Shown here one piece after another: positions 45,857 to 54,694 of a DNA stretch of 64,000 nucleotides (within the stretch, counting starts at the first letter, position 1; every line of letters begins with the position of its first letter). A model generated the notes under the pieces. The model did no database searches and had not been told where the DNA came from. It saw only the letters and a list, made by a program, of their open reading frames with translations. The position numbers and the translations under genes are program-made. Source of the DNA: Meconema thalassinum. Lineage: Eukaryota > Arthropoda > Insecta > Orthoptera > Tettigoniidae. The stretch spans positions 1,501,848,545-1,501,912,544 of the forward strand of contig OX336388.2 in NCBI GenBank assembly GCA_946902985.2. Direction: 5' to 3'.

Positions 45857-46276
45857 GCGGCTTCGGTGGCGTAGTTGGTAGCATGCTGAACTGCTATGCC
45901 CAAGATAGCGGGTTCAAACCCGGCCAAAGTCGTCGGATTTTTTTAAGAGCGTTAAAATCCTTCAGTATGCCTTCCTTTGGAGGGGAAGTAATGCCGGCGG
46001 TTCCATGTCATAGATTTATGGCATGTAAAAAATCCTTCCACAGACTAAACTTGTGTGAAGCTAAATTGTTAGGTTAGATTTCATCGGAACGCTCTATCAA
46101 AGTTCCAACGTTCACCACTAGGTATCATTGATATCTGGTAGCGAAAGTTGGAACTACTTGAAATTGAACGGAACTTGTAGCTCACCCTAAGGGTGTCCAC
46201 TGGAAGCAGCTACAGTCTCAGGCGAGCCGAACATGTCCTCGGACACTCCCGGCCATACGATAAATAAATAAATACA
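45857..46276 (+). mobile_element. Chimeric SINE: head B with tail E
   Basis: 420 bp bounded by a perfect 13-bp TSD 'tataggataacta' (45844-45856 and 46277-46289). The head and body ('cttcggtggcgtagttggta ... gcgggttcaaacccggcc ... ttatggcatgtaaaaaatcc') match SINE B. The 3' part from about 46169 ('acttgtagctcaccctaagg ... gaacatgtcctcggacactc') is tail E of the SINE at 2576-2913, ending in (aaat)n. The TSD encloses both parts, so this was one retroposition event of a chimeric RNA. Confidence 0.92.
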
Positions 46277-46324
46277 TATAGGATAACTAATTAAATTCGC
46301 ATAACAGCTGTTAATAGGCCTACT

Positions 46325-46535
46325 TAATATGGCTGGCTGCGTGGCTCAGCAGTAACGTTCTCGCTTGCTGTGCTCCAGGTTGCAGGATCGAATCCTGGCG
46401 CAGTCAGCTGGCATTTGAGGGTGCGCAAATGCGTGGGAGACGTGTCAGTAGATTTACTGGCATGTTAAATATCCCCTTCGGGGCGAAATTCCAGCACCCC
46501 GACGTCTCTAAAAGCCGCAGCAGTTAAAAGGGACG
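46325..46535 (+). mobile_element. SINE D, tRNA-headed
   Basis: A box 'gcgtggctcagcagtaacg' and B box 'caggatcgaatcctggcg' (about 46383-46401), then a body 'tttactggcatgttaaatat ... aattccagcaccccgacg'. It lies immediately 5' of the CR1-like LINE. Boundaries by eye, no TSD found. Confidence 0.7.
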
Positions 46536-46761
46536 TTAGTCAGTTGTGGTCAGTTGAAGTGAGCGGACGTGTTTTCCTGTTGCTGATAATAATGGGCTGC
46601 TCCGTGGAGTTTTATCGGGCGAGGATCGGATCGTGGAATGCCAGGATGGTTTAGTGGAACCGGGCCTCCCAGTGCATGTGTGCAACATCGGGTCCGAGTA
46701 AATTGTTGCTCATCGCCCTAGTAATAGCGGCGTTATTAGATATTGGTGGAGTATTACCCAG

Positions 46762-47549
46762 GTGTCTGATAAAGTGTCTACAAAATGTTCTACATGTAGC
46801 CAAGTTTTGAAAAACGGCGTGATGTGTGGTTTGTGCGAGACATTGTTTCACTTTGGCTGTGTTCGGGTGAAGAAGGACAAATATGAGGCAGGTAACTGGT
46901 TCTGTAAAAACTGTCACAATCCAGAACTTTTTGAGACAGCAAACTAAGTCCAGGGATCTTATTATACAGGATTTAAAGGCAACGCTTAACGAATCGGAGG
47001 AGACGTTAAAGGATCTGACGGAGCGTATTCCAGGGGATACCAGGCTGTGGGAACTGAGGATGACCTTATCATAATGGGCGATTCTATGATACAGTGGAGT
47101 GCGAATATCTCGAGGAAATTAGGTAAGAAAGTGCGGTGTTATCCGGGGATTAAAATTACCAGCTTGTCGAACAAGTGGAAGAAGCAAATTTAGAGGACTG
47201 TGAAAAAGTTAAAGTGTTGTTGCTCCATGTTGGGACGAACGATTTAAAGAAGATGGCTATAGCTGATTACATCATAGGGGAGCACTACGAACTAGGCAGA
47301 AAAGCTAAAAGAAAATGTAGGAATGCAAAAATTCTAATGAGTGGCATTGTTCGGCGGGGAGATGTTCCGTTGAGACGAGTTAAGACTGTAAATGACCGCA
47401 TGGACTGGGTTTGTGCACAACTGGGATTAGTGTACGTAGATGCTGACTGCTGGATTGGTGGCCGTGACTTCGCCCGAGACGGGCTGCATTTAAATCGACG
47501 GGGCGCTTTCAACCTAGGGAGCCTACATGACAGGGTCATCGGGTCATGA
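46762..47549 (+). pseudogene. LINE ORF1: PHD finger and SGNH esterase (broken)
   Basis: 46762-46945 encodes a zinc finger with the PHD pattern (CSTC, CGLC, FHFGC, WFCKNC). The initiator position reads GTG, not ATG. A frame change near 46940 leads to a short coiled-coil-like stretch (DLKATLNESEETLKDLTERI). A third frame has the esterase block I (MGDSMIQW, about 47074). A further change joins LLLHVGTNDLKK (block with GTND, about 47220) and DGLHLNRRG (catalytic Asp-x-x-His, about 47478) in 47175-47549. In CR1 elements this esterase-bearing ORF1 protein binds the element RNA in the RNP. At least three frame breaks make it a pseudogene. Confidence 0.8.
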
Positions 47550-47689
47550 CGGCTTTTGTGAGGAGGAGCAGGTCCAGAGGTTGCCAGCCAAAGGAACAGA
47601 AGGAGCTATTTCGGGATATTTGCTGCGGAGGTAAGACTCTAAGTTTACTTCAGGTTAATCTTCAGAATTTAAGAAATAAATTAATTGAA

Positions 47690-48780
47690 TTTTGAAATCT
47701 TGTAGAGACGTATTGTCCGGACATTGTCATTGCTACTGACTCTTGGTTATATGAGGATATAAATAGCAACGAAATAATTCAAGAGGCCTACGAAATGTAG
47801 GCCTACAGAAGAGATCGGGGGAAGCGAGGTGGTGGGCTATTTATGTGTGCACAAAAATATAGCTACTGTAGTTTTTAGTGGCCTGGTACGGATTATGAAA
47901 TGTTATGTGTACAAATTTCGCAAATAAATTCCCTCTTCAGGTGATAGGGGCGTGTAGAACACCGAAAGAAAACTTTTCGCTCCTCGACACACTGTATGAT
48001 AAAACTTGTACGGGTAATGCTATGAAAAAGAGCATTACAATTGCCGGAGATTTAAACCTCCCCAAAGTAGACTGGTCTGGTGAGTTAACTAGCTGTGGTC
48101 AAGCTCAGAGTCGGCAGCTTCGGTGGCGTAGTCGGTAGCATGCTGAGCTTCTATGCCCAAGATAGCGGGTTCAAACCCGGCCGAAGCCGTCGGATTTTTC
48201 AAGAGCGTTAAAAATCCCTCAGTATGCCTTCCTTCGGAGGGGAAGAAAAGCCGGCGGTCCCATGTCATAGATTTATGGCATGTTAAAGAACCTTCCACTA
48301 ATTACACCTGTGTGAAGCTAAATTGGATAGGTTAAGAATGTAAACAACGCTCTTAGGTTTCTACGTTCGTTGCCAAGAGCCGACTGCAGTGGCCTCTATT
48401 AGCTAAGCTCTGAACTTGGCCTAGTAATCGTTGACGGTGGCGCTTGGTGGCAAAAGTAGGAACTATTTGAAAAATTCTAAGTTGCAGTCTGTACTTAAAT
48501 TAAAAAACAGATAACACACACTAATACAGTCATCACAATTAACACCGGTTATCAGACAGATTCTACACACACCCAAAGCACACGGGGCTACATGACCGCG
48601 TTGTCGCAGCCCCTAAACTTAAGAACCATCCAACCAACCAACAAGCTCAGAGCGCTGCAAACAAATTCTTACTTTTCCCAAGTAGTTGACTTCCCTACTG
48701 GAGACAATACCTTAGATGTTTATTTTGTAAGGTCTGTAGAGCTGTAGTATCTGTCTGAAAGTAGTGACCATTCTGGGCTT
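47690..48780 (+). pseudogene. LINE ORF2 endonuclease region, split by SINE
   Basis: Frame fragments TYCPDIVIATDSWL (about 47708) and SITIAGDLNLPKVDWSG (about 48032) match the apurinic-like endonuclease of CR1/jockey-type elements (the ET-W and GDFN motifs). In-frame stops occur near 47800 and 47878. The reading resumes after the SINE insertion at about 48653 with further stops. Confidence 0.7.
48111..48642 (+). mobile_element. SINE B reference copy, full length
   Basis: 532 bp with a perfect 10-bp TSD 'aagctcagag' (48101-48110 and 48643-48652). tRNA-like head: A box 'gtggcgtagtcggtagcatg', B box 'agcgggttcaaacccggccg' (about 48164-48183). The body is about 300 bp. Tail G is at 48500-48642, ending in (AACC)n. 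It is the best copy for defining the family and sits inside the endonuclease region of the CR1-like LINE. Confidence 0.95.
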
Positions 48781-49259
48781 GAATTAAATATTAGATACGG
48801 TGACATTACAAAATTAGACCCTGATGTAGCAAAAAAAAAGATCATAACTTATTCCAGTATCACAGGGTGGATCAGGACAAATTTCAGGGGTATTTGAATG
48901 AGCTATTTGTGGGATGGGCATCGGAAGGAAATCACATTAATATCCTGTGGACTAACTTTTGGAAAATTTTAAATAGCGCTATTGATAAATTTGTCCCATT
49001 TAAATCACTGAAGCAAAACCCAGATCCTGGTGTATTACACACGAGAAATCAGGAGTCTAAAACGGAAAATTAGGAAATTATACAATAAAAGATATGATAG
49101 TGACACGTATATGTTGAAATTTAAGTCCGTATCAAGAGAGCTCGTCTTAAAAAAGAAGGCTGCTCATGACAATTATATGCAAGGTTTACTTGGTTAGGGA
49201 GGCGATGGGCGGGGAATAAATTACAGTTATGTTAGGAGAAGAAAGGGAAATTCAAATAA

Positions 49260-50306
49260 TTGTCGATGATAATGTCCGGTGACGGTAAATTAATTACTGA
49301 GAAACAGGCTATTGCTTATGAATTAAATGTCTTTTATGGTAGTGTGTTCAATAAATCCAATAGCTGTGTGTTGGACCTTAACGGCGAATCAGAGGCTCCC
49401 CTTTTCCAAATAAACCAGTCAGCAATTGTAAAGCTAATACAAAAATTACGTTACAATATATCGAAGGGTCCTGATAATATTGTTAGTGAAGTACTTAAAC
49501 TAGGAGGTAGGGCCGTGGCACGATACTTGGAGGAAATGTTTAATGTGTCCATATACAATGCGCAAATCCCAGATGACTGGAAAAGAGCTACGGTAGTCCC
49601 AATATTTAAGGGAGGGAGCAGACTTGAATTGGTCAACGACAGGCCGGTTAGCCTTACGTCCATCGTCTGTAAACAGATGGAGCATCTCATTTGCGACTAC
49701 TTGAGGGAACAGTGGGAGACATTATCATGGTTTAATGATAGGCAACATGGATTTCGGAAAGGTTACTCATGCGAGAGTCAGATGCTATCACTTTTTCAAG
49801 ATATTAGCGAATCGTTAGACCATGGTGTTTCAGTCGACGCCGTAGTTATAGATTTTGCGAAGGCATTTGATGTCGTGCCGCATGACATGCTACTCTATAA
49901 TTTACCTTCAACGAAGATTGATAGAAGAGTAATTTTATGGATCCAAGAATTTTTGACGGGTCGTTCCCAGAACGTGAAAGTCGAAGGCATATTCTCGGAC
50001 GAAATTACCGTCACGTCGGGTATCCCTCATGGCAGCGTAATCGGAACTTTGTTATTATTGGCGTTTATAAATGACTTACCAAATGGGATTCGCAGTGACT
50101 GTCGATTGTTTGCGGATGATTGTGTAATATATCGAAAGATACATAACTCTCAAGACAACACAGTACTTCAAGATGACCTGAACCTGGTCTATAAGCGGGC
50201 GATTGAAAATAAAATGAAAATAAACGCAAGAAAATGTAGTCTCATAAAAATGGGAAAGTGCAAAGGCAAGATTTGCAATATAACATTGGCTTGGAAATAC
50301 TTGTAG
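49260..50306 (+). pseudogene. LINE ORF2 reverse transcriptase, N-terminal and palm part
   Basis: A 348-codon open frame with the ordered RT motifs: SKGPDNI, PDDWKRATVVPIFKGG, RPVSLTS, RQHGFRKGYS, DFAKAFDVVPH, SGIPHGSVIG, and the catalytic FADD at about 50112. Substitutions at normally fixed positions (NDRPVS for NYRPVS, PHGSVIG for PQGSVLG) suggest decay. The frame is lost at about 50260-50300, and coding resumes in the next entry. Confidence 0.88.
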
Positions 50307-50929
50307 AAGAAGATTCTTGCAAATATTTGGGCGTTCACGTAAGGAATGATATGAAATGGAGTAGCTATGTTGGATGTGTAGTTTCTAAAGCTTACACATC
50401 CTTGCACTTTGTAATGAGGGTATTACAAGGAAGTAGTACCTCTGCTAAAGAATTAGGATATTTTTCACTTGTAAGACCTATTCTGGAATACACCTCGGTG
50501 GTTTGGGATCCATATCAAGTAGGGCTCATCAATGAGTTGGAAATGGTACAAAGAAAGGCTGCTAGATTTGTGATCAGTGACTTTGATCCCAGGAGCAGTG
50601 TGAGCCGTATGTTAAAGAAACTTGGGTGGGAATCACTTGAGGCTAGAAGGATGAAATCTAGACTCTGCGCTATGTACAACACGTATACAAATCAACCAGC
50701 AAGGGGTGAGCTTAGCAAACGTATGGGAAAGCCCACTTACATGAGTAGGAGTGGTCAATCTTACAAAGTTAAGTACTGCCCACAGCGTACAAATTATGGT
50801 AAATATTCATTCTTAAACCGTGCCATTGATAACTGGAATTCTCTACCTGCCGCAGTCTTAGAGCCTTTTACCAAACATATAGGTGTGTTTAAGAAAAGAC
50901 TGACGATTTGTGTAAATACTCCAGTTTAA
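50258..50929 (+). pseudogene. LINE ORF2 C-terminal part, shifted frame
   Basis: Continues the RT after a -1/+2 frame change: KYLGVHV at about 50320, RPILEYTSVVWDP (about 50479), QRKAARFV, and NWNSLPAAV near the end (about 50832). These are the C-terminal signatures of CR1/jockey-like ORF2. It ends in a stop at 50929. The first Met in this frame is not a real start. Confidence 0.88.
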
Positions 50930-51000
50930 TTGTTATTGAATTGTTATGTAAAATTATTTATTTTTATGTATATGAATAAACAAATAACATTATTATAATA

Positions 51001-51544
51001 CTTAATATGTTTTCTTCTTTTATCGAAACTTGTTTTCGGCCCTTCAGAGGGGCCTTCATCAGCTTGGTTAATTAGCTTAACACTACATTAGGTGTTTGGT
51101 GAACAGAATTACAAAAAAAGTTAACATAATTTTGAAATGGACGCCCTTACAATTTAAATTAGGTAATATGCAGGTACTCAAATCCGAAAAGCAAATATAC
51201 AGTATATAAAAGTATTGTTCGATATAAATGTTGTATCTTGATTTCCAAGTAATCTTAAATGAACTGTGTCGTGTAGTGGTCCTGTTTAAAGTCTGTTGGG
51301 ATTGTTACTATCCAAGTCCGTGGATGTCGTAATACCGTTGGGGTAGGAAGAGAAAAACATCGACCGAGGGAGGTCCGCAGGAAAGACTACACAGAGGAGT
51401 ATGGTACTAAGCGATACTATGCTCAGCTGGGGTCCCATGATCACCAACCCGCGTCCCAATAATTGTGAGCATCTGGGGAAAATTATCAGTGCCAATAAAT
51501 GTATGAAGTCGTGTTCCCTGTTACCGTTGAACGCTGGGTAAGTT
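51001..51544. other. Non-coding interval with minus-strand ribozyme-like hairpin
   Basis: 51034-51062 on the minus strand reads CTGATGA, one extra A, a strong stem GGCCC...GGGCC, and GAAA. This is the same layout as the 45.4-kb motif. No cleavage-site context is convincing. The rest is unassigned. Confidence 0.35.
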
Positions 51545-51850
51545 ACAGTAATAACATTTGAATGACCACCTCGCAGTCGCCCTGAAGGCCCGGGTTCAAC
51601 TCCCGACCATGCCAAGAAATTTAATTGCGCCTTGAGAGCCGGAACGGGATACACTCTGCCTCCTGCGGCAAAACTGAGACGAGGGGGTTACGATCTCGAC
51701 CTCACCATGCTGGAAGTGGTCTCCCGTGGTTTTCCATTTCTACTCTGGGTAAATGAGGTTCCTAACTTAATACCACGTCCGCCTCCATCCTAATCCTCGC
51801 ATCAATTACAAAACTTTGATTGTTATTATTGATGTTGTAGCTCATTCTCA
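51545..51850 (+). repeat. SINE F copy (forward, diverged)
   Basis: 'cccgggttcaactcccgacc' B box at about 51590-51610, then 'gatacactctgcctcctgcg' and 'ggttttccatttctactctg' in the SINE F order, followed by an AT-rich end near 51830. Diverged relative to the 5.6-kb copy. Confidence 0.6.
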
Positions 51851-52084
51851 TGAGGGGAACTCACAGTTTGTAACCGATTAAAAGAGATCTGTTTTACTGA
51901 TTTTTTTATAATGGCACAAATTCTGTTTATAATTCAGTTGAACTATGAGCATGATATCCTCAACGTGCCATTGTAACACGTCCGGCCTTGTTACTTCCGT
52001 TGAGCAGGTTATTTCCCTTTATCAACAAAGTCACATCTCGCGAGTGTCACTGCAACTACTGGACTATTACAACTGGTTTATGGC
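51851..52084. other. Unassigned
   Basis: Nothing supportable seen. Confidence 0.3.
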
Positions 52085-52820
52085 CTGATCTCAAGGCTAG
52101 AGCTATGGGCTGGTGTACAATGAGTGGCCACTAGGAGCGCATGGAATGAGAACAAATGCCCTTTATCTGCATTTCTACACTGAAATTGATGATATGTGAT
52201 GCTTACGTCATGCATAGCGAACCATTTATTAACGTGTTTCTTAAAAATTATGGTTGCTTCTGCGTCCATGAATGTGTACGCTTCCGGGTGCATGCCTACA
52301 TTTTCTTTCAGTGTACTAATGGCACCAATAACATCTGATGAGAACACTTCCTTGGCACGCCGAGCAATCGTTTTTTTTCCTTCAAATTTAGTGGGTTCGA
52401 TGTGTTTTTAGTGATGTGTCTGACAGGTTTGACGATCTCATCCTTTTGCATTTTGTATAGTAATGGCAAGTATTTCCCTGAAATTATTCCAGTACCATCA
52501 GTCATCTCTCGTTACAGAAACTGCGTTCTAGTGTTTTTTTATTTTTTTAGAATGTGACACTGATCAAAACTAAGGAATAACTTCCTAGACTCGTCGTATG
52601 GGTGATTGACCATTGGTTACCAACTCCCTCCCCCTAAATGCCTCATTATTGTAGTGTTAGTTTTGTGATTATCAGAGACAATTCTTATAATTATGAAACC
52701 GCATTGTTCAACCTCGAGAATAACGGCCAGCAGGAGTTTATTTATGTAAGTCCCGTCCTGACAGCTGCTTCGCGAAAAAGAAGGCACACGGTATCTGATA
52801 ATTTGTCGAAAGACCACTTA
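52085..52820 (-). pseudogene. THAP/P-element-type transposase fragment
   Basis: Reading down the minus strand: LLLAVILEVEQCGF and VSDNHKTNTTIMRHLG (52617-52750, the 'VSDxxxxN' catalytic-Asp region of P-element and THAP9-like transposases), then after a stop NHPYDESRKLFLSFDQCHIL (about 52552-52611, the second acidic motif 'hP...DxxHxxKN'). Next come KYLPLLYKMQKDEIVKPVRH and, after a frame change near 52340, RAKEVFSSDVIGAISTL to HVNKWFAMHDV (52190-52350). Motif order and spacing fit the RNase H-like core and following C-terminal domain. At least two stops and one frameshift make it a relic. The N-terminal THAP domain and termini are not seen. Confidence 0.75.
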
Positions 52821-53040
52821 GCACAAAACACAACACTCGATTGGCGGCTACTTATTCCCGGCTATAATTTTCATCCTCTTTCCTTTTGATGAGACGGTGC
52901 TCGAAATGTGTCCTTGTACCCGAAGAAGGTGCAAGGTATGTCTAATTTCTCTTAGATTTATTAGCACGCTATTTTATTTGGTGATATAATTTTAATTTTG
53001 ATATTGCGGAAATTATAATGACACTAATTATATAGTGTCA
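52821..53040. other. Unassigned
   Basis: Nothing supportable seen. Confidence 0.3.
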
Positions 53041-53640
53041 CTAGCAACCCGCCCCGGCTTCGCCCGGGAACAGTTATGAATGTGCAAGGAATTCCTGTCA
53101 GACGTAATTTAAGAATGGCGAGTGCATGAGTCACAAGTACCCCTTCCGTCCAAACTAAAAACACTTAAAGTGGGCGGGATATCGAAGATAGAGATATGCT
53201 CTCGCGGATATTTTTGTAGAATTTCTCACGCTGAACAATTCTTACACTCATAGTATATTGATATTTTTAACGGTTTGCCCAGCGTAAGCTTAAAAAGCGC
53301 ACGGACGCCAGGCTCTTTTTTCGACCTTTTCACTGAAATCGTTACTGCTTGGCTCCCTTTGATCTTAAATAAATTATTTTCTACAGAAATCTTCATCGAG
53401 ATTACCTTTACAGAATGGTGAAAGTCGCATCAAAATCCCTCCAGTGGTTCTCGAGATTACTCATTTAATAAACGTACTGTACAGCTGTTTATTAATCGCG
53501 TCTATAATGGGATGGGAGTGCGCTCTATCGGCGACGAGTAGAAATTTTCCAATTACACGTTATGCATGGGCTCAAAGTGGGATTGTCAAGGCCGGTATAG
53601 AGCGCAGCTCGCATCCAGTCGGCCGTGGTAAACCAACACT

Positions 53641-53870
53641 TCGAAAATGGCAGGCTCCGGCTGGACTAAGGAAGCTGTTACTGTTTTACTAGTCGAGTAC
53701 CAGGAATATCAGTGTTTGTATGAGGTTAAAACGCTCATATACCACAATAGAAATACAGGAAGGGAGGCAGAAATCTCAATCGCCGAATATGTTTCACAAA
53801 TTCGACCGAACACAAGCCAGGCTGTTGTGAAGGCGAAGATAAACGGGCTTCGAACTCACTTGCAGTCTCA
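53641..53870 (+). pseudogene. MADF/Myb-SANT-like protein fragment (Harbinger accessory)
   Basis: From MAGSGWTKEAVTVLLVEYQEY (first Met at 53647) through LYEVKTLIYHNRN and RPNTSQAVVKAKINGLRTH. This is the MADF/Myb-SANT-like DNA-binding domain found in insect genes and in the second ORF of PIF/Harbinger transposons. Coding similarity ends at about 53865, where the convergent Harbinger transposase fragment begins on the other strand. Confidence 0.65.
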
Positions 53871-54135
53871 TTTCAGGAGAAATGGCTTGCCTCATGTTAG
53901 TGTCCTGTCGAATAATTTTGGGACCAACAAGATCCAGGAGTTTTTTTAAACTGCTTTCCTCCATTCTTAGAAAATTCCTATATGAATTCTGATCTTCTAA
54001 CCTCAACTCGAACCTCAACTCTTCTCTTCTTTTTATCCATTCCCGAGTCCAGGACTTCCTAGCATTTCTTTTCTTCCTTTTTACCACTGTACGACATATA
54101 ATTGTAGCTAAAGCAGCAATTTTTGCAACTTTTGC
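53860..54135 (-). pseudogene. PIF/Harbinger transposase N-terminal fragment
   Basis: On the minus strand: RKSWTREWIKRREE, ELRLEDQNSYRNFLRM, and PKIIRQDTNMRQAISPEMRL. This matches the conserved N-terminal region of Harbinger-type transposases (W-R-WI-RR, YRNFLRM, ...DTNMR-AI). The catalytic DDE region is absent. It is convergent with the MADF fragment, as in two-gene Harbinger elements, so the likely explanation is an internal deletion joining the two genes. Confidence 0.75.
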
Positions 54136-54352
54136 TTTGTTGGAGCCATACTCTTAAACCAATGTGTGTTGAACAGCTGATTCTTGGTTCAGAAGTTTAT
54201 CGATAGATGGCGATCCTGATACATCCACGGATTTTATAAAATTATTTTACCGTGAACAACACAGCTTGCTTTCGTCAAATTTTTATAAAATTAGTTGTAA
54301 AATAAATTTTAAGAAATATTTTCCCGTGAGCAACGGGCATAATACTGTAATA

Positions 54353-54694
54353 TGATAACCACATGTTAACTAAAATGTATCTTTTCATTTGTTTAGCTAC
54401 AACTCCCACTTTGCGAAGTGGAAGATTTAGATCTAATACAGCGATCACCTTTTGAAACTATGCATTTGCTCACAAAACCAATTCTGGACGAATGACCTCG
54501 ATGTTCCAACCCTTAAAACACATGTAAACACCATAATTACTTGATTATAAATGCTCATGAATTATTTAGTAAGTGCTAACTAGGGGACCACGCCTACTCG
54601 TCATCACCGATTTCGTCCAAATTTATGGTACAAGCAGGATTTGGCCAGAAATTAAAGTGACGGAAGTGGAAGCTCCAGATGGCAGCGTTTAGAA
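54353..54694. other. Unassigned; weak tail-G trace
   Basis: Around 54460-54530 ('gaatgacctcgatgttccaa') there is a faint tail-G-like trace. Nothing else. Confidence 0.3.

Larger units (their letters stand above)
46540..51000 (+). mobile_element. CR1-like non-LTR retrotransposon, decayed
   Basis: A nearly complete LINE with a 5' UTR-like start at about 46540, ORF1 (PHD finger plus SGNH esterase, about 46762-47549), ORF2 (endonuclease about 47690-48780, reverse transcriptase 49260-50929) and an AT-rich 3' end with AATAAAC near 50973. PHD plus esterase in ORF1 is typical of the CR1 group. Frameshifts and stops break both ORFs, and a SINE B (48111-48642) splits the endonuclease. Confidence 0.85.
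53041..54352. mobile_element. Element with 'actagcaacccgcc' start containing Harbinger relics
   Basis: Left end 'actagcaacccgccccggct...cccgggaaca', right side 'tttcccgtgagcaacgggca' near 54320-54345; the CCCG...CGGG text is partly inverted between them. The left end resembles that of the array element at 37430. The Harbinger fragments at 53641-54135 lie within. Whether this is one element or two nested ones cannot be settled by eye. Confidence 0.35.
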
